From Alligator mississippiensis (lineage: Eukaryota > Chordata > Crocodylia > Alligatoridae), in the NCBI RefSeq assembly GCF_030867095.1, contig NC_081824.1:349902203-349966202 (forward strand): DNA of 64,000 bases, given 5' to 3'. The position numbers were made by a program, and so were the translations under genes. Positions 1 through 12,479 of this stretch are shown here, in pieces (position 1 is the first letter of the stretch; each line of letters begins with the position of its first letter). The notes beneath the pieces are model-generated. The model saw only the letters and a list, made by a program, of their open reading frames with translations. It made no database searches and was not told the DNA's origin.

Positions 1-244
1 TCATAGAGTCATTGGAAAAACCGCACATACAGAACTGGGGGCAGAGAGTAGGCTGCAAGATTGCCAATCCAAGATTTTTTCCCCCTGAAATTCTGCAAAC
101 TTTTTACTGGCAACCAATGTTTTTTTACTGGCACACATTTTCATTTAAATATGTTTTACATAACATATATATAACTCTTGTCAGGCCCCACCCTGCTGCG
201 AAGCCCCAGTTAGAAGGACTGGGTTCAAATTCAGGGTTTTAACA
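1..244. other. Unassigned sequence before the first element
   Basis: No gene or recognisable repeat is seen. Short runs of TTTTTACTGGCA and, beyond the inserted hAT-like element, AACAGTAAAAAGTTTTCAG look like remains of one older repeat split by that insertion, but the family cannot be named. Confidence 0.4.
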
Positions 245-1254
245 CAGGGGTGGCCAATTATTTCAACTGGAGGGCTGCTTAATGAGCTTTGGTGAACTGT
301 CAAGGGTCACACGGGTAGCCCCACCCCTTAACAGGTGCCCTGCCCCCCTGGTCACCATCTTGGGGCCAGAAGTTCCACCCCTGACCCCCGACCTTTACCA
401 CCAGAAGTCCCTCCCCTAACCCCTGGAAGTACTCCTTTTGGGAGGTGAGGGTTGCCATCTTAGCACCAGAAAAAAAAACAAATCATATACTAAAAGTCAA
501 ACACTTACTATATTTTAATTTTATTATATTTTTGTCATGATTGGTGGTTCCCCACCATGTCTGGCAGAGTCCTGGGATCTGCACAGCAGGGGGTGGGGAA
601 GGCAGCCGGCTCCATTGCGCGGGGGTACCCCCACTGGTGTGCGAGTGCCAGGAGCTGAATGTGGCTGCGGGGAGCCTTGCCAGCACATGCAGCACTGCCT
701 GGAAACACACACCACTGGGTGGCAGCACCTGCATAGGCCATGAGCACCCTGAGGGCTTGCCACCTGCTGCTGCTGCTGTATGCCATGTGGGGGAGTGTAT
801 GGGGGGTCCCCACACCTCTCTACCCTCCCTCATACCCTACCCTGCCTACTCAAGCTCTGTGCTCCTTTTACCTTTTTGGGCACAGGCTCCATGCTCCTGC
901 CAGGCCCAGCCCCATGCTCCATGCTCCTACCCAGTTGCAGCTCTCCCCATCCTGTCACTTCCCTACCTGCTCCCTGGAGCAAGGACTGCAGCAGGGAGAT
1001 GAGGAGCTTCTGGACACTGGGAAAACTGAGTAGATCCCCAGCAGCTGCAGCAGTGGCAGCAGCAGCCCTGCCCGGAAGCTGCATGCTGGCTGGGCTGGGC
1101 CCTTCTTGCACCAGGTCCTTCTCACTGGGCCACCTTTGCGCACAAGGGTGGGAGCAATGCACGTGAGCTGGGCAGGGTGCAATTAGTTGGTGGGTGCCTG
1201 TGGTCTGTATGAAATTGCCTGGTGGGCCTCTGGGCTGTATTTTGCCTTCCCCTG
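245..1254. mobile_element. hAT-like non-autonomous DNA transposon, ~1.0 kb
   Basis: The left end begins CAGGGGTGGCCAATTATTTC. The right end, read in reverse complement, begins CAGGGGAAGGCAAAATAC, so the ends are imperfect terminal inverted repeats of hAT type. The flanks are TTTTAACA on the left (237-244) and GTTTAACA on the right (1255-1262), a 7-of-8 match to the 8-bp target duplication expected for hAT. No transposase frame is visible inside; the open frames here are GC-rich chance frames. It looks like a deletion derivative mobilised in trans. Confidence 0.65.
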
Positions 1255-1262
1255 GTTTAACA

Positions 1263-1881
1263 CCATTCAAAGTAAAAACATTTGGTTAACAGTAAAAAGT
1301 TTTCAGTAAAAAAACATTCCTTGGGTTGGCAACCCTGTTTGATTTGAGCAAAGGTTTTATATCATGCTGCCCCTCTGCAGGACTCCCCTATTCACCCACA
1401 TGCCTTGTTGCCCCCAACCATATCCTGTACCATGCTGTTCCCCCAGCTACCAGTCTTACCCTCCACTAACCCCATTCCCCCTGTTCTTGCACAGGCCAAC
1501 AAAGAAGTCTACCTGTGATCCAGCAGCATTATAAGAAGCTAAAAGGATTCAGACAGCAGCAGCAGTAACTGCATATGGCTGGGGGGCAGGGTCTACAAAG
1601 CACTGAGAGAATGCTCCCTGCAGGGTGCTGCACTCATGCTCAGACATCAGACATTTGCTCTGTCTGTCCTTCAACACTGAGGCCAGCTTCTTTTCAACCA
1701 GGGATCTTCAGTCAGCTCCAACTGCTTAGAGATTTATTAATAGCTGACTTTTTTACTGAATTTACAGACACGCATTTTTAGCTTGATTTTCACTGACTGT
1801 CCATAAATTTCACTGAGTGTCCACAGACTGAGGATCTCTTCCAGCCCATATGGAAGGAGTTTCAAGCAGATAGAATACTAT
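1263..1881. other. Unassigned intergenic stretch
   Basis: No coding potential, RNA gene or named repeat is visible. The first ~80 bases look like the other half of the repeat seen at 1-236. Confidence 0.4.
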
Positions 1882-1901
1882 GGATACATCTACATGTACA
1901 A

Positions 1902-1961
1902 TTAATGTGCCTGAATTTTCTTCACAGAAAATTTTCTGTGAAGAAAATTCAGGTGCATTAA
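1902..1961. repeat. Near-perfect 60-bp palindrome
   Basis: Positions 1910-1953 form a perfect 44-bp palindrome with no spacer, centred on AAAATTTT at 1928-1935. It extends to 1902 and 1961 with only two mismatched pairs. It lies next to the left end of the surrounding transposon derivative. Confidence 0.9.
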
Positions 1962-2344
1962 ACTGTGCCCCCTCACTCATGTGTGCATACTCCTGTCAAG
2001 AGCAAATTTGCTCCTGATAGCTGTGTCCAGACATGCATGGACGTTTGGTTCCCCGGGAACAACTAGTGGCAATGCACCTTGTGCCGCCACTAGTTGTCCC
2101 CAGGGAATGCCTGTGCCACAGGTGCTATGGCATGTGGCAAGTTATCCTGAGTGGGGTAGGGGAGGCTGGGGTCAGAACTGGGTTTAGCAACCTTACTTGG
2201 GGTCCTGGGGGTCTCCTGGAGCTGCAACAGTGGCAATCCTGCCACAGAGCCTGGCCAGCAGCTGGAGTGTGGTTCTAGCCAGCTAGACTCCTGTACTGAG
2301 TGGCACACGCTGCCCCTATGTAAGCCATTGTGGGGTTTTTTGCA

Positions 2345-2382
2345 GTTTTTGTTTGTTTGTTTGTTTGTTTGTTTGTTTGTTT
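2345..2382 (+). repeat. (GTTT)n microsatellite
   Basis: About nine consecutive GTTT units are visible. A frame through it gives a leucine/phenylalanine/valine/cysteine run with no meaning. Confidence 0.95.
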
Positions 2383-2963
2383 ACTCCCATACTGCTCCCT
2401 TGGAGCACAGAGAACAGCTGAATGTGCAGTATGTAGTACCACAGACACATCTGCGGTGCCACATACCGCATGGCTGTGCTCATCTGGACATGGCCAATGG
2501 GAGAAGTTCACTCCAGATCTGCTCCTGTCCTACTCTGCCCCCCTGCAGCATCCAGGGGGAGCTCCAGTCTCCCCTGGGTGCCAACCCAGGACTGTCAGGG
2601 GGCTGGGGTCAGAACCTGATCTCCACATGGCTGGGAGAGCTGCCACAGCACCCAGGACTGCTCCATCCCAGCCACATGGAGATCGGGTCAGGACTCAGCC
2701 AGCACTGGGGCTTAGCCAGGCAGCAGAGGGCCTGCTGCTGCCTGGGCTGACCAAAAGCAAATTGCACACAGTCAGCATCTACATGTGTGTTATTGCACAG
2801 TAGCTAATGTGCTGTTAATCTAGTATCTGTATTTTCTGGTACTAGCAAATGGTGCATTAGCCTAATTTACTGTGCAGTAAATTCTGTGCACATGTAAATG
2901 GTGAAAATTTACTGCACATTAGATTAGTTTAATATGCAGTAAAGCATCTCATGTAGACACACC

Positions 2964-4057
2964 TTGTGTGAAGTGGCCTGTCAGTGTTGGATTGCTGACT
3001 GTTTGAATATTTAAAATATGAGGAGAAATGTACATATTGATATAATGTAATAGCACCCATGGAATCTTTCTCTAATCCTACCCTCCTCAGCTTTGCTTAT
3101 TACACGGGAACTGTGAAATATATGCAACATCTGTAGCCTACTTTATGAAAATATCATATAAAAATATATACAAGAATATACCATTCCTACCAAGTGCATT
3201 AATGTTGGTCAATTTCTTCATAGCTATTCATGATTTAGTGTCCAATATTTTATGCAATGTATCTTATCCTGTGCACTTTAAATAACTATTCAATATCTTT
3301 GATGAAATGCACAAGAGACACAAATGGAATCTATTTTTTTTTTTCTTTCCTATGGAGAAGCAAGACTCCAGTTTTTGCATGCTCAAGAAATAAATCAAAT
3401 GACTATCAAAATATCCATGATCATTACATAAATATATGAATGAGCATTTTGTTGATGTTTACCATTCAGCTAATGACCCACAAGAGTGTTGCTTTTGCCT
3501 CTAGCTTTAAACTGACTGGTAAAGACTTTAAAATGGGTCACTGATGAATGTTTCATGATCAGTCTTAAAGCCAGACATCTACTGGAATAATTATTAGGAA
3601 ATTAGTTCTTTTTAATGTCACATTACAAGCAATCTTGTAGTTATGGTTCTGTCAGTTCTTTCACTGGTGTTAAGATACAAAGTGGATAGGCAGAAGGAAG
3701 CATGGCTCTCTGCTGGCTCATGTGCTCATAACCCATTTTTTATCTTCCTAACAATGACTCCACACAGCCCCAATCAAGGAAACTGCCACACTCTCACTTT
3801 CTTGGGGAAGTAGGTTGAGGAGCCTGCTTAATTAAACAATAATTGAAGCACTATCTTGGTAGGCTGTGAGCTGAATGATGCATACACTCTGACACACAGA
3901 GTCAGACATCATGGATGAAAGCTACTAAGGTTTCCATCCCACAGGACTTGACCTCTTGAGAAGCAGCAACCATTAGGTAAGGACTAGGAACTAACCAGAC
4001 TCCCACATGAACTCTAAATGGGCTGCCTGTTTCTCTTCATTTCAAAACCCCTTTTTG
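2964..4057. other. AT-rich intergenic stretch without a gene
   Basis: No open frame with family character, RNA gene or clear repeat end is seen on either strand. Confidence 0.5.
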
Positions 4058-4433
4058 TGCATGGGCAACTGGTACCACCTCAGTCAGGGGGGGGCACGTG
4101 CCCCCCCCCCCTCCCAGCGACCAGTCAGTGACTGGCAGGGGATCCCCTGAAGCCAATCTCGCCGACCAGTAGGGGGGAAGGTCCCCCGTGGCAAAACTTA
4201 GTAACCTGTGAGTGGCTGTGGTGCTCCTGGAAGTGGCTATGGTGCTTCTGGAAGTGGCCACGGCCTGCATCCAGCACTCCCACTCCTCAGCTGGCACTCA
4301 CAGAGGGGCACTGGCACTCCTGCCTGCTCCCCTTGCTCATTGCCTAAGTGCAGAGTGCGACTGGTCAGGGGGTGCACCAACACTCTTAGGGGGTGCATGT
4401 GTCCCCCCGTGCACTCCCTACTCATTGCCACTG
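4058..4433 (-). repeat. Dispersed GTGCACCCCCTGAGAG-type repeat, copy 1
   Basis: This is homologous, in opposite orientation, to 60645-60945, and in the same orientation as the two halves at 34727-34850 and 36926-37098. Shared blocks include GGCACGTGCCCCCC, the GACCAGTCAG motif, AAGTGGCCACGGC and GGGGGTGCACCAA. It contains no coding frame shared between copies, so it is a non-coding interspersed repeat, probably a DNA-transposon derivative. Orientation is set relative to the 60.6-kb copy, which is called +. Confidence 0.7.
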
Positions 4434-4488
4434 AAGCCTGCTATTTAGCTGTGGGGATATTTGTCTTCTTCTCTTATCAAGATAACTC

Positions 4489-4595
4489 TTCCAATACCTG
4501 AAGAAGGGTGTTTGTGCCCAAAAGCTTGCAAAGAACAATTTTTCCAATTATTTAGTTGGCCTAATAAAACATATCACATTTGCCCAAAAAGCCTT
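4489..4595 (-). repeat. Dispersed repeat with TTTTATTAGACCAACT / CTTTCGGGCACAAA core
   Basis: Read on the - strand it carries the same core as 40871-41040 and 52640-52745: TTAGGCCAACTAAATAATTG, then AAGCTTTTGGGCACAAACAC, then CCTTCTTCAGG. This short family is common in reptile genomes. I do not assign a name. Confidence 0.6.
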
Positions 4596-5352
4596 GTCTG
4601 GTCTTATCAAGATAATTCACTCACAGCATTTTCACTAGCTGGAGGGTATTAGAAGTAATCATTCCCAGATACCTTCTTTATTTAGATACCTTCCCCATTT
4701 AGATGACATAGGAAATGAGATGCTACAGTGTGCTGTGTTATACTTTCCCTGGTATCCCAGATTACTTCAGTAACAACATTTTTTAAAAGACAAATATTTC
4801 CTTTGAGACTCATCCCTCATTCTTTACTCAGGCATAATTATTAAACTGTCTTTGGCTTTGGGAGAGTTACCTGGAATTGGGCCCAATGTGTCATAAGCTT
4901 TAGTGACTTAACTGACATTACTTCTGATTCAGATTGGTTTGGAGTGGAATGGAATATCAAATCCAAACACTCTGAGCTATGGGGAAGACTGAGTCTATAT
5001 CCAATCCACAATTGGACTGAACTTTACAATTGAACTTCATAATTTAGGGCTCATGTTTGCTGGCAATCAGACCATAAACAAACACAGAAAAAAGAAATCA
5101 ATATTGCCTGACCCTCTCCAACATTGTGGAAAGGTCCTTTATGATACATCTAAACATTTTCCATTGACTAGCTATGGAAAACCCAACTACTACTGAAAAA
5201 TGAATCTGGGTCTGAGATCTATAAATACAGAATGGGTTGTTTGCAGGGGTACTCTTTTGTGCAACATGACCCAGGTTGTATACACACTTTCAAATAATCT
5301 AGGAGAATTTTCCCAGTTTTGTTCTCCCAGTAGAAAAACTCACCCAGAGACA
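4596..5352. other. Intergenic stretch, nothing recognised
   Basis: No gene, RNA or repeat end is seen. Confidence 0.45.
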
Positions 5353-5610
5353 CTGGGGGTACAGACAGAGGTGTAACTCCCAGCTGTAACTCAGAATGAT
5401 TTTTGCAAAGCGTTCTGAGTTACAACATGATCCCAGACCAAACAGAAGTTTACTGTTGGTTCTAGTGGGGAGGGGAATCTAGCTGCTGCTGGGAGCCTGA
5501 AGCCAGGTTCCCATAGCAATGGCCAGGCTCTCTACCCATGCTTGCTGTTTTCAGAACGGGAGCGGGGAGGGAGGAAGGCAGAGCACTCTAACTGGGAGCC
5601 CCATAATGTG
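5353..5610 (+). repeat. GGGTACAGACAGA-type repeat, copy A
   Basis: This matches 12480-12712 in inverted orientation. Shared blocks are GGTACAGACAGA, CCCAGCTGTAACTCAGAA, GTTCTGAGTTACA, CCAAACAGAAGTT and GCTTGCTGTTTTCAGAA. The end resembles the GGTACAGACATTACAC ends of the elements at 13.6 and 49.3 kb, which suggests related DNA transposons. Confidence 0.65.
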
Positions 5611-5744
5611 GAGGCACAAAGCCATGTGACTGGACAGCTGTGTATGTGGAGAGGGGAGCTCCTGCCTGCAGAGGAGGAGGTGGGCATGGGGGTGTGTAGG
5701 TGTGTGTGGGGTTTGTGGGTATATATGGGCTATGAGCCATAGGG

Positions 5745-6700
5745 CCGGCTAACTCTGTGCCTCCTCATGGGGCTTCCAGCACTCCAATGGGAAGCTGCAC
5801 ATGGAGGCAAGCAGAAGCCCACCTGGCCCGATGGCATGCAACTCCATACCTCTGTGTGAGGCTTCCTGCTGGAGTGCTAGAAACCCCAAATGGAGGGCCA
5901 GCCTGGCCCGATATAGTGCGTGGATCAGGAGCCGTGCATCATTGGGCCCTGCGGAAAGATGCACGTGGAGGCATGGAGTCACACGCCATCAGGCTGGGCA
6001 GGCTCCTGCTTGCCCCCACATGCAGCTTCCTGCTAGAGTATTGGAAACTGCAAGCAGAGGCACAGAGTCCACCCAACCTGTTGGCACATGGCTCCCAGTC
6101 CATGTGCCATCGGGCTGGGTCAGCTTGCTGTGTGCTTCCATGTGGGGCTTCCAGCACTTCAGTGGAAAGCTGCACATGGAGGCATGGAGCCTGCCTGAAC
6201 TGATGGCACACAGCTCCTGCCTGCAGGGCTGCAAACCCCATGTGCTGGCACAGAGCCAGCTCATTCTGGTGCAAAAGCACAGGCCAGCAGGCCAGGCATA
6301 AAGCCGCACATGGAGGGACAGAGTTGCATGACATTGGGCCAGGCAGGTTTCTGCTTGCCCCCACATACAGCTTCCCAATGGAGTGCTGGAAGTCCCACAC
6401 AGAGACACAGAGCTGGCCCATCCTGATGGCACACAACTCTGTGCCCCCATGTATGGCTTCCCACCCAGCCCAATGATGTGCGGCTCCCAGTCCATGCACC
6501 ACTGGGCCAGGCCAGCCCTCCACATGGGGCTTCCAGCACACCACCAGGAAGCTGCACATGGAGACATGGAGCCTGCCCACCCTGGTGGTGCACAGCTCCC
6601 ACCTGCAGTGCTGCAAGCCCCACATGCTCGTATGGCACCAGCCTGGTCTAGTCTGAAGGTATGCACCAATGGGCTGAGCCAGCTCTGTACCAGCATGTAC
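5745..6700. repeat. Degenerate tandem array, unit about 75-90 bp
   Basis: A motif of the form GGGGCTTCCAGCACT, then GGAAGCTGCACATGGAGG, then CAGAGCCTGCCC, then GATGGCACACAGCTCC recurs roughly every 75-100 bp, for example near 5769, 5858, 6022, 6143, 6366 and 6525. Copies differ by substitutions and indels. Because the unit lacks stops in several frames, long frames occur on both strands (up to ~235 codons), but they follow the repeat and are not genes. The array lies beside repeat copy A and may be part of the same element. Confidence 0.75.
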
Positions 6701-6779
6701 AGGCCTCGGGACTCAGCCAGAAGTGTGCACCACCAGGGGCTCTGCCTGCCATGGCCATGCTGCTACTGAGCCACTGGCT

Positions 6780-6965
6780 CGGTAGCAGCACAAACCCTGA
6801 ACCCACCCACAAACCCCACATACTCCCATATTCACACCCACCCACAAACCCCACATACCACCACACCCCTTCACAACTTCCCCCACAAACCCCACATTCA
6901 CCCACAAACCCTACATACACACCCAAATCTTCACAAATCCTGCCCACACGCACACCCCACACACC
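6780..6965 (+). repeat. CCCACAAACCCCACATA minisatellite
   Basis: Irregular tandem copies of ACCCACAAACCCCACATAC are interleaved with CACACCC runs. Purines are almost only A, so one strand is pyrimidine/A rich. Confidence 0.85.
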
Positions 6966-7097
6966 CCCATCATACAAAGTACCTGCATATATTTCTAAGG
7001 AAGCTTCAAATAGTGTTATACTTAGTTTAATTAAAAACAAATAAAAGTAATTAATTTTGTATAATTTTAAAATTTTCTCTGCATAATCCCCTGGGTG

Positions 7098-7099
7098 TA

Positions 7100-7144
<45 letters not shown>
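7098..7144 (+). repeat. (TAA)n microsatellite
   Basis: About 15 uninterrupted TAA units are visible. Confidence 0.97.
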
Positions 7145-7146
<2 letters not shown>

Positions 7147-9370
7147 GTAAACCAAACCACAGTAAGGACTTCCTAATCCAGGCCTTCTATCTAGTGGTTT
7201 AGTCTGTATGCATGACTCTAGGCATACTAAGGATCCTCCCTTTCAGAAGGCAATTTTTTGTGTGATTGGATTTTTATCTATAGCAGTCTGCAATTCCTGG
7301 TCTTACAATATTAATTTAAAGGGCAGTCATTATGCATAATGAGATGTAATTAGCTCTCTTAAATAAATCTTTGGTGTCTCCCATAAATCCAGCCAATCTA
7401 AGTCTTTGATGCCATTAGTTTTTTTACAAAGGGATCAATGTGTTTATTAATTTGATATATAGGAGCTTCTGAGTTATGTGAAAGGAAACTAAATGTACAT
7501 ACTTTAAGTTACCCTACTGTATACATGATTCCTCTGTCCTTGACCAGTTTTGAGATTTACAGCAGGTTAATTTCACATCATAAATATTATGTATGGAAGA
7601 GAGACAAAGCAGGCTTTGAATATAGAGAGGTAAATATATTTCTAGATTCACATAAAAATAATATCCTACATCAGAGTTTTAGACATTAAAATATCTTTCA
7701 GGAGTTGAACATGTTTAGAAACTCAGCTAACCATAGAAAGATTTAATGTTAAATTAAAATAATCTGCTCATACAGATGATAATTTAGTCTCCTTTACTAA
7801 ATGAAATGCCTATCTCTGAAAAAAAAGACAGACAGTAATTTGAATAGTAAAAAAGTATTAATATCTCTAATTCTGCCTCACAAGATATTACAGTCAGAAT
7901 GAATTACTGAAAGAAATAACAAGAAAGAAGGCTCATTGTAATTTAAATTGTAAAATATTCTTCATATCACTAATTCTACTTCCATTATTTTTCTGTGATA
8001 AGCCATTTATCATTAGAATTACTTCAATCAGCAATGGCAATAAGTGGGCCTGGATTTAATGAAAGGATATAGTAGGGTTACTACTACTGGGTGTAAATAA
8101 GGCTCTAAATTATATCAGTGTTCTTTAATTTTGCATTTTTGTAAAACTGCTTCCCCCTTAAATTGGTTGTTCTTTGTGTATTTGTCCACATGGATTCCAC
8201 TTCTGAGGTGCAAATGCCTCATGCACATGAGATCAAATCCTATTTGACTAACAGTAGCCACTGGGGCTGCTGTGGGATCCAAAGGTCCTTGGGCCAGCCT
8301 CATCCTCACAGCAAAAGGATCAGAAATGGCCCAGTTGTTTCTCAGTTCCTTCTTACCACTCCAGGCAGAGAAATCGTATTTCTGTAGTGTCCCCTTATTC
8401 TGTGTGATCTCTTGCTCGGGTATCTAGCAGAACTCAGTAGTAATTTTGGTTCAGTTTTTATCATGCCTGTCAGAGATAAAGATTAGAAGTAATCATCTTT
8501 GGTACCAGGCCCCAGCTACTATGGCTGAATGAGACTTGCTGGGGTTTAGAGCTTGCCCCACTGTGACTCTACCCTACTCCATGATGGGTACTCTATAGTT
8601 GTGGACAAAATCCTTTTTAGCCATTTTAGAAGGGAAAAGGGACCTCCTTCTTGGAAGTTCACATTGGTGCTCATGTTACATTTGCATGAGTCTGTAGTCA
8701 TACAAATCAGCCACATCACATTGTCCCTGAATTAAACTTAGAACAGTTTTAAATACTTGTATTGCCACAGAAAACAGTTGCATCCCAACAGCTTACATCC
8801 ATATCCTTTGATATAGATAAGATTGGTATGTCTGTTCCTACTCTGTATAATTTTTGCCTTGGTGATGGGCACATCCCTGAGAGCTGTTCAGTCTGTGGCT
8901 CATTTTCTAAAAAGACACAAAAGCCTGTGGTGAGCTCTTCATGCTGGAGCGCTTGATGAGAGCTTCCTCAGGGCCTGAAAGAGGAGATCTTGCTAAGCCT
9001 TTTGGGAAGTCCGCTTCTAGATGCAGCTCTTTTCTGAGCACTCGGACTCGTTCACTCCAGAGTCACGCAGAGCAGTTGAAGCCTCCTCCATCCAGCTGCC
9101 AGAAGGAGGGTTGAAAAACTGAAGGCGGGTCAGAGAAGACCCCTGGGAATAAATATAAAGAGAGGAATATATTAGATTCAGATGCATTGTTAAATGGCAA
9201 TTAAAGCAGGGCAAAATATTTTTGTATATCAGCAATGTCCTGGCTTGTTTTGGCTTTAAAAAAATGGGAAAAGTTGAATATTTTGTTTGAGCCAAGATTT
9301 CTTTCTTTATTATTGTTTTGGTTTGTCTGGAGAACAGAAAAATATCAATTATTCCCACAGCCTAAATGGT
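7145..9370. other. Intergenic stretch without a gene
   Basis: AT-rich. I see no coding exon with splice signals, no RNA gene and no clear repeat termini. Confidence 0.5.
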
Positions 9371-9530
9371 GGTGTATGCCCATAACTGGAAACTCTTAAA
9401 TCAAGTGCCTGTTTCATTTTAGAAGATAGTATCTATTCAAAATAGAATGGGATTCAAGGACACCCTCTTGTTTGTGGGATGCAGGAATTCTTAGTAGATC
9501 GTCACAGTGGTTCCCTTTGGTATTATCATG

Positions 9531-12287
9531 TGTAACCCTTCTGCTGGGCACCGATTGGCAGCAAAAAGGTCTAGGTTCACCTTTCAGGGTACCCCATAAA
9601 TTATACTGGTGGTGTGAGCCCTCACCCAGAAATCTGGGAACACTAAATTTACTGGGGCATCCCAGATAAACAAACAAAAAAACCCCAACCCATCTTGCAA
9701 GCAGTATAAACACAAACACCTAAATTTATTACAGAGAATAAAACCAAACAAAATAAAACATTAAATATAATTTTAAAATACTATTAACTACAAAACAAAG
9801 TCTACAGGTGGCATCATCTTTGGGGGGCTTCACCCATACCCAGGGAGCCTGGGACTTGGGGCTTCCCAATGGGCAGTTCTGGGGGCCTGCACCCCTATAC
9901 CTGCCCTTCAGCAATGTTCCTTGGGTTCACTGTGCCATGGGGAACTGATCAAGAGTGTGGGCCCTCTGATTTGCAAGGGGCTTTGTTGCTCTTGGAGAAG
10001 TGGTGGAGCACTGATCTTTGCTCCCACAGAGAGGCTGTGTGGGGTGGTGGTGGTGGGTGACTGTGGCTCCAGCCAGCATGCACTCACCCCGAAACTTCTG
10101 GGCTGAATTATATGGTCTGCTGAAATGAAACTTCAGGACAAACTCCAAAAGGAGCCAGGTTGATTAATGGCTACAGCTGGCCCAACCACACAGCTTGACT
10201 GGAGCAAAGGACCATCAAAAGAAACAAAGGAGGAAAAAGCCAAGCTTACCCTCTAGGCCTTGGTTGCAGGTAGTTTGGGTCCACATCTCCACTGGGAGCA
10301 GAAAGTTGCAAACCTCAACCCTGTCCCAAAACTGGCAAGATTAGAAACTCTTAGGGTGCATCCAGATGAGCCCGCACATGCATCTTGCAGCATCTCGAAT
10401 GAGAAAATGATATGCAGGGGGTCAAAAACCCCTGCAGAAAATAAAAGTAACCAGAGGCTGTGTCCTCCACAGAGACACTCTGGCTGCCAAAGTATCTCTA
10501 TGGTTAGCCCTTGCCCTGGTGCTGAAGCACTCTGCCTACCCATGGAGGGCAGGCAGTGTGACAGCAGGGAGCTGGACCCAGGCTCCACTGCCAGTAAGTA
10601 AGTGGTCAGGGGGCCTGGAGGAGGGGACCCCTGCTGGGCCTGCCCACTCCCCCGAGCCCCCCAATCTCTGCCCCACCTGACCCCACCCCCCACCTGACCC
10701 CTAAGCTCCCCCCAATCCCTTCCATGCCCAGCCCAGCCCTGTCTGCCCCTGAACCCCCCCGATCCCTGCCCCCCACACCACAGCATCTGAGGGGGAAAAA
10801 ACCAACCGCCTCGGCACTTACTGGCAGTTCTAGCTGCCGTCTGGTCACTGGGGCCCCACCCACACAGTGCAGGGCCGGATGACAGCCCCAGCTGCCCGAG
10901 CCCAGGCCCTGCTGCCCCCCACTGCCCTGTGCTGTCTGGGGGTGTTCTGCCAGGAGGCCCCGGAGCCCCCCCCAGCCCCTGCTTCTATGGTAAGTAGAGG
11001 TTTTGGGGGTTTTTTAAGTGCCAGAAGCTGGCACTTTTTAAGTGCCAGAGGCAGCCATCAGGGCCTGGAGGTGCAAGTGGGGGTTGGGGCTGGGTGGTTT
11101 AGCCATTGTGGGGGCTGCAGGAGCTGGTGGGGATTGGGGCCAGGCAGGACAGTAATCCAGGGGGCTGGGAGAGCAAGTGGGGGTGGGGCAGGGCATGTGC
11201 GCCCTGCAGGGGGGCCATGGCCCCTGTGGGGGGATATGGCCCCTGTGGGAGAGCTGTAGCCCCTGTTGAGGGCAGCAAAACATATATTCATGTATTCATG
11301 AATTCATGAAACATGTATTTATAATTCATTTTATTATTATGATAGAGACACTGGTAGTCTTCCAAATTGCTTTAACACAGTAGATATAACAATAAAATAT
11401 TGCCCAACTGATCGCTGTCTCGTTATCTCTCTTTATAGTGGTACCAATTGACTGGGCCTCAGAAGCTCCTGAGAGCTAGTAGCCCTGAGCTACTACCAGG
11501 GCGACTTTTTATACTGCTGGGGCCAGGACAGGATAGCTTTTTATACTGCTGGGGACAGCATAGGTGCTGGCCCCGTACGCTAGCTCCCCTGGCTGCAGAT
11601 CCGGGAGGAGCCAGGCAGGGTTATTTTGCCCCAAGTAGCACAATTTGTTCCACAACAAAGTGCATGTCTGAGCACGTGCGCTGAGGCAAATAGCCCTGAC
11701 TCAAATTTGCACTGCTTCTATTTGAGCTGCTGCAAGTGCACATGCCTGCATGTGTGGACCCGCCCCTAGATTTCAAACCTGTTTAAACTGCCAGGCCAAA
11801 TTCCCAGCCAGCCAATCCAAGGAACCAATACCCTCGTCTCTGGTATTAAGTTCTTAAACCCTTAGAAAAGAGGGAAAGAAAAGGAGGAGAGAGGAGTTCC
11901 CAGACTGTGGGGCACTTCTCCTCTCTCTTTTTTCTACCTGAGTTTCCCCTTTTGCTATCTGCAAATTCCTTATCCCTTGAAGGAGAATTCGCTCTTCAGC
12001 AGCCCCTAACAGCTTCTCCTCCTCCCCAAACCAGCCTAGCTCACCTTATGTCCCTTTGCATGACCTCAACCTGTCCGCGTCCAGTCAGGGAGTGCCACAC
12101 CCCAGTCTTTCTCCCAACCAATCTGCATGAAGGATCCTCTGCTTCTTTTGGGCAATGAGGCCAGAGGGTTTTACCCAGATATAGGCCTCAGTACATGGCC
12201 AAAACAACAGGGGTCATCTTGCCCACATGAAAACATACACACACACAAACCATGATACATAACCCAAGTATGCGTGTGGGTGTCACA
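9531..12287 (-). repeat. Possible LTR-like block interrupted by a DNA element
   Basis: Outside the insertion at 10353-11768 the sequence reads as one unit. On the - strand it begins TGTGACACCC near 12287 and ends GGGTTACA near 9531, with an AATAAA signal around 9730. These are LTR-like traits. I find no convincing target duplication, no second copy and no adjacent internal region. It may be a solo LTR fossil or another kind of repeat. Confidence 0.28.
10353..11768. mobile_element. GGGTGCATCCAGA-type DNA-transposon derivative, GC-rich
   Basis: The left end is AGGGTGCATCCAGATGAGCC. The right end in reverse complement is AGGGGCGGGTCCACACATGC. The interior is strongly GC-rich (CCCCACC and GGGGCTGG runs) with no transposase. 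It sits inside sequence that looks contiguous on both sides. Target duplication is unclear. Confidence 0.45.
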
Positions 12288-12479
12288 TATAGATGATAAT
12301 ATGGTCAGAACTTATATTGGATTCAGTACCATTGCAGGTGCTAACAGAAGTGATAATTATAGTCCAATTTGGCTACAGAAATCAGTTTATAGCTGTGACC
12401 AAACACAAGCACATAGCTGCAGATGGCTTAAAAAATGGGCCTTTCAGTGAAAATCTGACCAGCTGGGGAGCCCCAAGAA

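Larger units (their letters stand above)
1882..2963. mobile_element. CATCTACA-type DNA-transposon derivative
   Basis: The left end reads GGATACATCTACATGTAC and the right end, in reverse complement, AGGTGTGTCTACATGAGATG, so the element has inverted ends of a family seen several more times in this window (18.16, 24.87, 25.74 and 40.19 kb). Subterminal blocks rich in TTTACTGCACAGTAAA-like palindromes at 2770-2950 are typical of it. The interior holds unrelated GC-rich filler and a GTTT microsatellite. No transposase is seen. The superfamily is not certain. Confidence 0.5.

Noticed and set aside
5757-6769. Frames of 125-235 codons on both strands at 5.76-6.77 kb
   Set aside because: They follow the degenerate tandem repeat and exist in several frames and both strands at once.
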